From Globisporangium splendens (lineage: Eukaryota; Oomycota; Peronosporomycetes; Pythiales; Pythiaceae), in the NCBI GenBank assembly GCA_006386115.1, contig VFIW01000022.1, positions 372,001-436,000 on the forward strand: a DNA stretch of 64,000 nt, given 5' to 3'. Both the position numbers and the translations under genes were made by a program. This document shows positions 1-7,637 of the stretch, piece by piece. The notes under the pieces were generated by a model. That model worked only from the letters and a program-made list of their open reading frames with translations. It did no database searches and had not been told where the DNA came from. Within the stretch, counting starts at the first letter, position 1, and each line of letters begins with the position of its first letter.

Positions 1-807
1 CTTGCTTCCTGGCGGCCTTTTTTTCTTCGCGAGAACTGGGTTTCGTCGAGCTTTGCAGAGCTGGTTTCTTCGGTTTGCGCGCATATGCGTCATCATCCTC
101 GGACGATGACCCATCTGATGACTCGGACAGCACGTCCGCGTATTTGCTTGAACTGCGGTCATGGGATCTAGCGTGTCCTTGTTTCTTGTGCGTTTGCTGC
201 TGTCGCTGTGCCGATTTCATCGCCACGGCTGCTTTCGGTGGCCGACAGGACGGAAACTCGTCTTCTTCACTGCTTTCTTCCTCACTACTGTCCTCCGCAA
301 GGTATCGCGACCACCTGCTGGGCTTCGTGAAACCTCCTGTCCTCAGCGGCGCTTCCGTCGGCGTCTGCGGCTTCCTCAAGTGCTTTGGCAATTTCTTTGC
401 TTTCATTGCCGACGTTCCAGTTCGGACGACACCACTACTATTCGTGCGCCGCCGCTTTTTCGAGTCGAATGCAAGCGACTCGTCAAACGACGCATCGTCA
501 TCGTCGTCCTGTTCCTCCTCGTCGCTGCTAATGATCTCTCGGATGATGTACTCCATGTGCTCATTCTCGGATTCGTATCCTGCTCTCGGCACCGCTTTCC
601 TCGCAGCAACAGGTGCTTTGATCTTCTTCCCCGAAGGAAACGCGCCTCGAGCAGGTGCTGCTGCTGCTGCTGATGCCGATCCCGAGACCGATTTCCGCGC
701 CGTTTGCGTGGTCACGGGCTTCGCACGGCGCACTGGCTGGCGCTCGTATTCGTCCTCGTCCTCGCCACTGCTGCTGGTGTCCAGCACAATCACACCATCG
801 TCGTCCA
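1..807 (-). CDS. Low-complexity Ser/Asp/Lys-rich protein, N-terminal part (runs off the window)
   Basis: The minus strand is open from 807 to the left window edge (about 269 codons) and reads as a sensible charged protein: alternating acidic clusters (SSGEDEDEYE near the start, a run of D/E after ISSDEEEQ), basic patches (KKRRR, KKLPKHLRK), a poly-Ala stretch and Ser/Glu blocks. This composition suggests a nuclear or chromatin-associated protein; no domain is recognised. The frame may begin at an ATG at 834, but a better model joins a 7-nt first exon ATGAAGG (1061-1055) through a 247-nt GT..AG intron (1054-808), giving M-K-V-D-D-D-G in frame. The plus strand of the same DNA carries a long Ser/Cys-rich open frame that is only its shadow. 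Function unknown; the C-terminus lies outside the window. Confidence 0.55.
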
Positions 808-1012
808 CTATACGCCACCAGATACATAAATGCATGCGCACATAGAGGGAAAGAAAGATGAGTACAATCCCGTCAATTCAAGCATTCAAACGTCACGACA
901 CCATCAAAGGCGTCCGCTCGCCGCCACTGTGTGTGCAGAGTGTGCCTTGCACATGCAGCAGCACGGCACAAGCGCCTCGGACACACGGCCACACGCACAT
1001 GTACGTATTTGC

Positions 1013-1045
<33 letters not shown>
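1013..1045. repeat. AT then GA dinucleotide microsatellite
   Basis: About nine AT units run directly into about seven AG units. The repeat lies inside the proposed first intron of the low-complexity gene to its left. Confidence 0.9.
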
Positions 1046-1061
1046 ACAGCGTACCCTTCAT

Positions 1062-1320
1062 GGCTTCGCGCGCGCACCAAGTCGCTCGCTCGTCTCTGAT
1101 GGGTGCGCGGAATCGCCGTTGGGAATGCTGTGCAATGGCCAACAACAAGCACACGCTTCCGATTAAGTACGATCGCGCAGAAAGGAAAGCAAGACTGCGA
1201 ACTTACAGACACTGATGAGCTCCAACTAAATACGAATGGAGAGATGCGCACCTAATGAGATGTGCGATCGGGGTATCGGGATAATGAGCGGGTTATACCC
1301 GATTCAGACTGTGGCAGTAG
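1062..1320. other. No gene recognised
   Basis: I see no convincing coding frame, RNA gene or repeat between the proposed first exon on the left and the kinase remnant on the right. It probably holds the upstream region of the minus-strand gene. Confidence 0.5.
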
Positions 1321-1689
1321 CTATTCAACACGCAACACACCAACCAGATCGACAAAAATGGCCCAAGGAGCTTGAACGCCACCCTCATCGACAATCTCAA
1401 ACAGCTTGTCCACGGCGAACGACATCTTCACGCGCTCCAGAGAGTCCTCTCGCGTCATGAGACCGATCAGATTGCGCCGCTTGTCGTTCAAGAAATCCGG
1501 GAGAGCAGGAAGTTTTCACCTTTTCACTTGAAACTGGACAAAGACTGCACTCATCTGCTTTCCCCAATGGACATCACCTGGAATAGCCTCCAAGATGCGC
1601 ATCGCGAACGAATACACATCCGACGCGAACGACGGGCGTCCACTTGCCAAGTACTCGAGTGACTTCCAGTTCAGGGAGCCTACTGTACG
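1321..1689 (-). pseudogene. Decayed C-terminal lobe of a TKL-type protein kinase
   Basis: Read on the minus strand, one frame gives TVGSLNWKSLEYLASG followed by SFASDVYSFAMRILEA and DVHWGKQM, which matches kinase subdomains VIII-IX of oomycete tyrosine-kinase-like kinases (W-K-x-P-E-Y-L, D-V-Y-S-F, P-W-G-K). It stops at a TGA (1518-1516). The homology continues in another frame with LPDFLNDKRRNLIGLMTRED and RVKMSFAVDKLFEIVDEGG, ending in TAG at 1323-1321. The usual Pro of the APE-like motif has become Leu. No N-terminal lobe or catalytic loop was found upstream. A frameshift plus missing lobes mark a pseudogene fragment, not an active kinase. A TTTAG just before 1689 could be an old intron acceptor. 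Confidence 0.7.
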
Positions 1690-2061
1690 CTAAAGTGCAC
1701 CCGACCATTTCTTCTGGTTGTCGCTTCATGAAGGACCTGGCCATTGCGGAGATCGGCGAGTCAACTCCTCAGACCGCGACGTACACGGTAGTCTAACTAC
1801 GAGCGCCGTGGCACACCCAATTCTGGAAATCTGTGGTTCTCTGCAGGTAGGCACGGCCGGGTGCATTTTCTAGAGCAGTTGTGTCAACTTTCTTGAGTAC
1901 TGTACGTGAGGCTTCTTTTGTCTGGGTGAATCTCTGCGGTGCAAGAGCTGTGAATCATGTGACACCCTAGCGACATGGATGAGAGTAGCGCAGGTTGAGG
2001 AAAGGTCAGGGTGAAAATTACTGTTATTTCGATCAATTTGGAAAGTCTTCCAGACTCTCCC
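1690..2061. other. No gene recognised
   Basis: All six frames are short. The stretch could carry further unrecognisable parts of the decayed kinase, but I cannot align any of it. Confidence 0.4.
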
Positions 2062-2742
2062 TCATGCTGTTGCTTTTTGTTCCTCGTCTGCTGCTCCCTG
2101 GTTGCTCTCAGTTTCTTCGCCCGAAATAGACGAGATGAGCCAACTGCGGGTCTCCATCAACGCCCTCCCAAGCAAATTCGTGCCAAACCAGTTGCTCCGA
2201 GTCGCCTCGTCGATGTCTCCGTGCTCACGAAAGTAGCGCTGCTCTTTGTACGCATCTTGGATTTTCTCGACGCTCACGCCGATGCCCCAGATCGCATCGG
2301 ACCTTGACGCTTCGTACAAAGTCTTCTCCTCCGTCGATAGCAAGAGCTCCTTGAGCGCATCATTCGAGCCAAATTTGAGCTTGAGCGCGTCGACCATGAA
2401 GTCGTACCGCTTTGCGTTCCACACTTGATCGTCGTAGTTCTTCACTTGCCGTCCCAATTTTTTCGCGACAGGAGGCGACTTGGCTTTCAAGATAGCGACA
2501 GCGGCCCTCTCGTTGTCTGGATCGAACGTCTCCTGCTTCTTCTTCATGAAATACTGCTCGCTCGAGAAGAAGCGCTGACCGTTGTCATCCACAAACTCGC
2601 ACACATAGAAGTTGCTCAGCGCGCCGTACTTCGGATCGGTCGCTCCGTAAAAGTACACTGCTGCCGATGTCTCGAGCGACGTCATCTTCTTGCCTGCTGC
2701 TTTTGCTTTGCTCTTGGTTGCTTTGGCGGCCGGCGGCGGCAT
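2062..2742 (-). CDS. NADAR-domain protein (YbiA/DUF1768 type)
   Basis: The protein of 226 residues from ATG 2742 has a short Ala/Lys-rich leader and then a single NADAR domain: YGALSNFY near the start, FSSEQYFMKKK, the IWGIG motif and a terminal NLLGRALMETR helix. These are the landmarks of the YbiA-like family (DUF1768), whose characterised bacterial member is an N-glycosidase acting on early riboflavin-pathway intermediates; other family members act in NAD/ADP-ribose metabolism. The catalytic activity here is inferred from the family. An in-frame extension to 2796 exists, but it looks like intron sequence. A strong GTGAGT donor at 2816-2811 upstream suggests that a 5' exon may precede this one. 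Confidence 0.85.
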   Translation of the reverse strand: MPPPAAKATKSKAKAAGKKMTSLETSAAVYFYGATDPKYGALSNFYVCEFVDDNGQRFFSSEQYFMKKKQETFDPDNERAAVAILKAKSPPVAKKLGRQVKNYDDQVWNAKRYDFMVDALKLKFGSNDALKELLLSTEEKTLYEASRSDAIWGIGVSVEKIQDAYKEQRYFREHGDIDEATRSNWFGTNLLGRALMETRSWLISSISGEETESNQGAADEEQKATA

Positions 2743-2808
2743 TGGTTTGCTTGACGCAAAATGCAGAATGAATGAATTTGGGGCGAAGAGCAACAAATGC
2801 GATGATCT

Positions 2809-3081
2809 TCACTCACGATTAAAACTGTACCCAGTCAACTGAGTGAAGGTCTCATTGTCGCGCCAAAAGATCACGACTGAGCGAGACTTGCTGCAAAACG
2901 ATCGAGACACGCTCTGCTGGGGTTGCGCTCGCCTCTGGCAACTTCCTTTCATCTTTGGTCCCCCGATCCTCAACTCGCCGTCTCGTGGAAACACTGGAAT
3001 TATCGAAAACATCGGCTCAAAACACCACTCGACATCAAACTCCGCCTCTGCCATGCCCTCAACAACGCTCACTAAAGTCAT
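2809..3081 (-). CDS. Unrecognised open frame upstream of the NADAR gene, possibly its 5' exon
   Basis: A minus-strand frame from ATG 3081 reads acceptably for about 88 codons (MAEAEFDVEWCFEPMF, later TFTQLTGYSFN) and reaches a consensus splice donor GTGAGTGAAG whose GT lies at 2816. The LTGYS string recalls the start of PAS/LOV domains, but the rest of such a domain is absent. Two candidate acceptors near the NADAR start exist. The one at CAAG before 2749 gives the wrong phase with this donor; one at the GCAGCAG repeat inside the Ala/Lys leader would keep frame. I cannot decide whether this is a 5' exon, an independent small gene or chance. Confidence 0.25.
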   Translation of the reverse strand: MTLVSVVEGMAEAEFDVEWCFEPMFSIIPVFPRDGELRIGGPKMKGSCQRRAQPQQSVSRSFCSKSRSVVIFWRDNETFTQLTGYSFNRE

Positions 3082-3217
3082 AACTCAGCCAGTCTTATGC
3101 GTGTTGGGTGGCTTAGTGGCCTAATCACATTCATGCAAAAAAAAGTGTGTAGTTATGGGTTGTGTAAGGAGAAGAAGAGAGTGTCAGTGGTTCCTGCACT
3201 GCTTCGCTTCTTTCTCT

Positions 3218-6200
3218 CTAGGGAGACACGGCGGCTTTGTGAGCCTGCTGCTGCTGCTGGATCCACTGCTCGATCTGAGTCTTCAGCGCCACGTTCGGCG
3301 TCAGTTGGTCCACGGTGAGCGGCGCGCGTGTGAACGGATCGCTCTGGTCGTTGAGCAAGTGCTGTGTGATCGTGGACCGGTCCATCGTGTACCCGCTCGT
3401 GGGCAACGTCACTGGGTCTTTCATCAGCGTAAACACCAGCGGGTCCAAGTACTCCTCGGGGATCTCGCCCAACGTTTCCTCCAAGTTAGAGACGCTCTGC
3501 GCAGCCTCCGCGACCTGACTCACAAACACTGTGTAGAGTGCAATCGAGTCCGGTGGAAGCAGCTGCGTGCGCTCGAGAATGGTCGCACATTTGCTAAACA
3601 CTTGCGCATCGTAGTACCCGTTCGTCGCGACCGCTTGCTGGAAGCTCTCGTAGTGCGCAAAGTGCAACAACGTCTCGACGATCTCCTTGAGCATCTCCTT
3701 CGGACGGAATTTGTACTGCTCCGGGTTATTCACCTTGAGCTCGAGGCCGCGTGGACCTGCTAACTTCACAAGCACACTGTTTAACATGCTCACCAATCGC
3801 TCTTCCAACTCGGGCATCTTCACGAACGGCTCCTGGATCTCCGAGGTCAAGTACGACATCATGTGGATTGTCTCGTTCGCCAACTGGAGACTCGAGGTGA
3901 CTGTGCGTTCCTTGTCCGCGAGCAGACTCTGCTTTTGCTCGCGCACGCTTTCTTCGAGCGCCATCCAGCGCGCGACGTCCTGCATCTCTTCTTGCAGCAG
4001 CTTGATCTCCGGTAGGCTGATCAGCGCATCGGTCACGAGGCCGTTAATGTGATTCATCAAGCCATGGGCAAACTTGACGAAGCTCTCCTTGTCCTCAGCG
4101 ATGCGCAAGAACGCAGCCTTGTGCCCGGGTTGTTTCCATAAATATTTGAGCAAGCACGCAATGTTGTAGCGATGCTCGAGCTTCTCGTAGAAGCCCGTGT
4201 GCTCGACGTCGCCATAAAGCGCCAAGAGGCACGGCGCCAGGTGCTGGTGCGCTAGCGGGTTCGATGTGAGCAACTGGATCCCAAACGACGTACCCGCAGT
4301 CTGACGTTCGTCGGATTCCTCCGACGGCAAGAAGACGCGAAATAGCACTTCGCTCATCTTGGCGCGCAAGTGCGGACTGCGCACATACGCGGGACTGGAT
4401 AAAACCACCAAGATCATCTTCAAGAGATCGTCCAGCGCAAACGTCTGCAGCACCTTAGGCTGCAAGCGCGAAATGAACACCAACACGGTGCATACATCAT
4501 CCACGATGTGCTCTGGCACGTACTTCAGCAGTGCGTTCTGCACAGGGTTGGGCAGTGGCAACTCAAGCTGACCGTCGCTTTTGCCGCAGCAAATCGACGT
4601 CACGACGGCCGACGAGAGCAGCACAAAGCGCATCAGTTCATGCAGCAAATCCGGGTGCAACAACTCGGCGTCAAGCACCATCTTGGACGTCACCAACGTA
4701 TCAAAGTGCGCCCGCAGACGTGGGTCCGCATTGTCGTTCATGCGGCTCTGAAAGTACTGCAGCTGACGAAGCAACCGCATGTACTGACCGATCGCGGCCA
4801 CAGGACCCAGGTGAATCGCACGCGCCGTCGTGAAGTAGCAGCGCGTGATGAAGTTGAACTCGGTGCTGACATTCGCGACGCGACGGTCGTCGGCGTCGGA
4901 CGTGTTGCCGAGCAACTTGGTCGCGTCAAAGGGGAACACTTGGCTCTGCACACCAAGGAAATCGGCATTGATCAAGTGCGACTTTTTAGATTCAGGCGGC
5001 AGGAACGGACCGCACAAGCGCAGCAACACCATCGTCAGGTTGAGGATCATGCCGTTTGACGACGTGATGTTCGCATCCGGGTTCTCCTTTGCGCGCTCGG
5101 CGTTCACGTGCATCGCCTGCTCGAGCCACGTGAGCACGTGCTCGCGTGTGGCACCCCCAGCTTTGAGCAGCAGCTTCAGGATCTCGGTCGCAGCATTGTG
5201 CACCGTCGACAATTTGTTCTGCAGCGTCTGCACCGAGTTGTCCACGTCTGTCTTCGTGCGCTTCGTGATGTTGGTGAACATCTGCGTCACCGCCGGATCC
5301 TGGTCGGGACTGAAGCGCAGCAAGATCCCAAGCGCCGTCGCGTCCTGCAGACGACGGCCCGTGAACGGCGGCGTCAAGAGGAACCCAGGGATCGTAGCGA
5401 ACACGGCTGCCAGCGCTTTCGTGCGGCACAGCACCGTGATCACGTACATGTTGCGGTAGAAATCCGACATCAGCGACGGCGGGTTGATCAGGAAGAGCTC
5501 CGAGATGAGCTTCTGGAAGATCGGCCCAAAGATGCTGAACGTCGAGCCGCTTTGCTCCAACTCCGCCGTGATCGACTCAATGAACTCGGGCGTGAGCGCG
5601 TTCCCCTGAGCGCGCACGAGCTTGTCGAACGCGTCCACGTTGATCGTGCCAACCTCAAAGGGGAAGAAATCGGGCTCCGTCAGCGCCGTCGCGCTGTAGT
5701 TGACACACATCTCGCGGATGTTCACGACGCATTGCTCGGCGTCTTGCTTCTCCTCCGGCGTAAGGCGAACGTACGGCGACTGCAATTTGTGGAGCTCTTC
5801 ACGGCAGCGGTAGAAGCATTGCTCCAAGTACGCCACGACCGCGAGCGGTTGCGACGAGCTCGAGAGCTGCACTGGATCCATGACGATGCGCGCATACAGG
5901 ATCTCACCCACATTGGTCGAGTCCAGCTCCGTCGCGCCACTTTGGTCGACTGCATCGGCCATGCACAAGTACGACGCGTCCACTGCCGCGACACTGGACG
6001 ACAACGTCAGTTGCAGAATGCGCTGGATCATGTCGTTCACATACGATCGCGGGTTGCCGGCTGGTCGCTTCTTCACGAGCTTTGGCGGTGCCTCTGCTGC
6101 CAGAGTCGTCGTAGTAACAGGCGCAGCGCTCACAGGCGGTGGCGCCACCACCGTCGTATCTTCCACAGCAGCTGTAGCAGGAGAAGCGGGAGACGCTGGG

Positions 6201-6415
6201 ACAGACGCAGGCGGTGTCGCAGTCTTCTCCTCGACCTGCTCCTGCTGTTGCTGTTGTTGCTGCTGCTGCTCTTCCTGGAGCTTCTGCAGCCGCTCGAGTC
6301 GCTTGCGTCGGATCTCGTCGGCCGACGGGACGACGGCAGGTGTGGGCTCATCGCCCTTCATCTCCTCGTCGCCGTCGTTGCGGCCCTGAAGCCACGCGCT
6401 CACCCAGCTCGACAT
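3218..6415 (-). CDS. UFD2: Ubiquitin conjugation factor E4 (UFD2/UBE4 type, C-terminal U-box)
   Basis: A single exon of 1065 residues starts at MSSWVSAWLQG (6415), the first ATG followed by family-like sequence; an in-frame ATG at 6553 would add a less likely leader. Near the N-terminus is the conserved ADEIRRKRLERLQ helix found in UFD2 proteins, then a Gln/Glu run and a Pro/Thr/Ala-rich linker. The middle is the long helical UFD2 core (for example SLMSDFYRNMYVITVLCR, IHMMSYLTSEIQEPF). The C-terminus carries a U-box: IPEEYLDPLVFTLMKDPV, YTMDRSTI, DPFTRAPL. UFD2 is an E4 ligase that lengthens polyubiquitin chains and works with Cdc48/p97. The gene is divergent from TsaE, about 320 bp away. Confidence 0.95.
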   Translation of the reverse strand: MSSWVSAWLQGRNDGDEEMKGDEPTPAVVPSADEIRRKRLERLQKLQEEQQQQQQQQQEQVEEKTATPPASVPASPASPATAAVEDTTVVAPPPVSAAPVTTTTLAAEAPPKLVKKRPAGNPRSYVNDMIQRILQLTLSSSVAAVDASYLCMADAVDQSGATELDSTNVGEILYARIVMDPVQLSSSSQPLAVVAYLEQCFYRCREELHKLQSPYVRLTPEEKQDAEQCVVNIREMCVNYSATALTEPDFFPFEVGTINVDAFDKLVRAQGNALTPEFIESITAELEQSGSTFSIFGPIFQKLISELFLINPPSLMSDFYRNMYVITVLCRTKALAAVFATIPGFLLTPPFTGRRLQDATALGILLRFSPDQDPAVTQMFTNITKRTKTDVDNSVQTLQNKLSTVHNAATEILKLLLKAGGATREHVLTWLEQAMHVNAERAKENPDANITSSNGMILNLTMVLLRLCGPFLPPESKKSHLINADFLGVQSQVFPFDATKLLGNTSDADDRRVANVSTEFNFITRCYFTTARAIHLGPVAAIGQYMRLLRQLQYFQSRMNDNADPRLRAHFDTLVTSKMVLDAELLHPDLLHELMRFVLLSSAVVTSICCGKSDGQLELPLPNPVQNALLKYVPEHIVDDVCTVLVFISRLQPKVLQTFALDDLLKMILVVLSSPAYVRSPHLRAKMSEVLFRVFLPSEESDERQTAGTSFGIQLLTSNPLAHQHLAPCLLALYGDVEHTGFYEKLEHRYNIACLLKYLWKQPGHKAAFLRIAEDKESFVKFAHGLMNHINGLVTDALISLPEIKLLQEEMQDVARWMALEESVREQKQSLLADKERTVTSSLQLANETIHMMSYLTSEIQEPFVKMPELEERLVSMLNSVLVKLAGPRGLELKVNNPEQYKFRPKEMLKEIVETLLHFAHYESFQQAVATNGYYDAQVFSKCATILERTQLLPPDSIALYTVFVSQVAEAAQSVSNLEETLGEIPEEYLDPLVFTLMKDPVTLPTSGYTMDRSTITQHLLNDQSDPFTRAPLTVDQLTPNVALKTQIEQWIQQQQQAHKAAVSP

Positions 6416-6735
6416 GATCCCTCGAGAGTAGTAATGAGAGAGTGGTGCTGCTGGAGCGGTTGGGAGCGGAGAGCGAACGCGAGCGCAGAGGCAAGCGGAT
6501 GGTGTGCTGTCGCCCTCGGATGAATGGAGCTTTTCGGTTTGGATTCCTTCCACTCAAAAGAGAACAATGGGGAAGGGTACTATACGCGCAATAACTAAAC
6601 GGTCAGGTCTCTTTGAATGCATGCCACATCTATAAAGTTAGGGACTCATATTTTTGTCTCTTTGATTTTAAACGTGATGCATCAATTTAGAGAATTATAA
6701 AGCCTTTGGACACTCTTCGTCGTAGCAAACTGGAA
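6416..6735. promoter_or_regulatory. Shared divergent upstream region of UFD2 and TsaE
   Basis: This 320-bp stretch separates two divergent start codons. On the minus strand, CTCATTAC lies about 15 nt before the UFD2 ATG and resembles the oomycete initiator core (YTCAWTYY). No TATA element is obvious. The assignment rests on position and that short match. Confidence 0.4.
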
Positions 6736-7577
6736 ATGCTGCGCAGGTCTGTTGCGGCAGCGTGGCGCCACAGGCAGCCGTGCATCGTGGCACCGCGAGC
6801 AGGATACGCAAGTGGAAGAGCCACTCACGACCTGCTGAGCCGTGGTCGAGATGATGCGCCGCTTGTCGCGCGCACGCAGGAAGAAATGGAGCAGCTCGGT
6901 GCGCGAGTCGCGGCAATCTGCCGTCGCGGCGATGTGATCTTTCTGAAAGGGTATACATTGCTTGGATGGGTGCGATACTCCAGCCTCTATGACAAGAAGC
7001 TTGTGGTTCTGTGGTTGTGTATCGTTTACAGGGATCTGGGATGTGGGAAAACGTGCTTTGCGCGCGGCTTCATCCGGGAACGGACACAGGATGCCGCCAT
7101 GCAAGTCACGTCACCAACGTACCTGCTCATAAACACCTACGAACAACCAGAAAGCACGTAAGCCGAGAGCTATGCTTCTACATCAATGCGGTCAGTAAGG
7201 TGGCGCTAGATTTCTCATCTTGCGTTGGTCATTTTGGCTTCGTTAGGTGCATCTACCATGTTGACCTCTACCGCCTCGACAGCGTTAGCGAGCAAGACAT
7301 GGCAGCACTGGGACTCGCAGACGCATTCGTCAACGGTACGGAGCCTTTGTTTAGCTGCTGCTGTTGCTATGGATGCATAATGTGGAAAGTATTGTGTGTG
7401 TGTATACGATAATTAGGCATTAGTCTGGTGGAATGGTCCGAGCGGTTGGACGAAGCAAGCGTCCCGAGTGAACGTCTCGACGTCCAAATCACGTACGACG
7501 ACGACGGCGACGACAGCGTCCGCTACGTGTCGCTCCACCCCTTTGGATTGCGATGGACATCTGAGAGTGCTCATTAA
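6736..7577 (+). CDS. tsaE: TsaE-type ATPase for tRNA t6A modification, probably organellar
   Basis: Four exons (6736-6950, 7032-7157, 7247-7335, 7417-7577) with GT..AG introns of 80-89 nt give 196 residues in one continuous frame. Exon 2 completes the Walker A P-loop GDLGCGKT, followed by TSPTYLLINTYE; exon 3 carries the family signature YHVDLYRL; exon 4 carries GISLVEWSERL. All are hallmarks of TsaE/YjeE, the ATPase that drives TsaB-TsaD in making N6-threonylcarbamoyladenosine on ANN-decoding tRNAs. The start at ATG 6736 gives an Arg/Ala-rich leader (MLRRSVAAAWRHRQ) typical of mitochondrial targeting, in keeping with TsaE being the bacterial-type subunit. The exon 4 acceptor AATTAG (not the later CATTAG) is fixed by frame. 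Confidence 0.9.
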
Positions 7578-7637
7578 GGCAATGTGAGTGCAGATTCCAG
7601 TATGTGGATTGGCTGATAGATTTTGCTTTGCTGAGTG

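Noticed and set aside
75..845. A 256-codon plus-strand open frame rich in Ser and Cys
   Set aside because: It is the reverse shadow of the minus-strand charged protein, whose composition is far more protein-like.
5108..6523. A 471-codon plus-strand frame opposite UFD2
   Set aside because: Arg/Leu-rich shadow of a GC-rich coding strand; UFD2 homology is unambiguous on the other strand.
7424..7460. GGTGGAATGGTCCGAGCGGTTGGA looks like the D-arm of a class II tRNA
   Set aside because: No acceptor, anticodon or T arm follows, and the sequence encodes LVEWSERL of TsaE exon 4.
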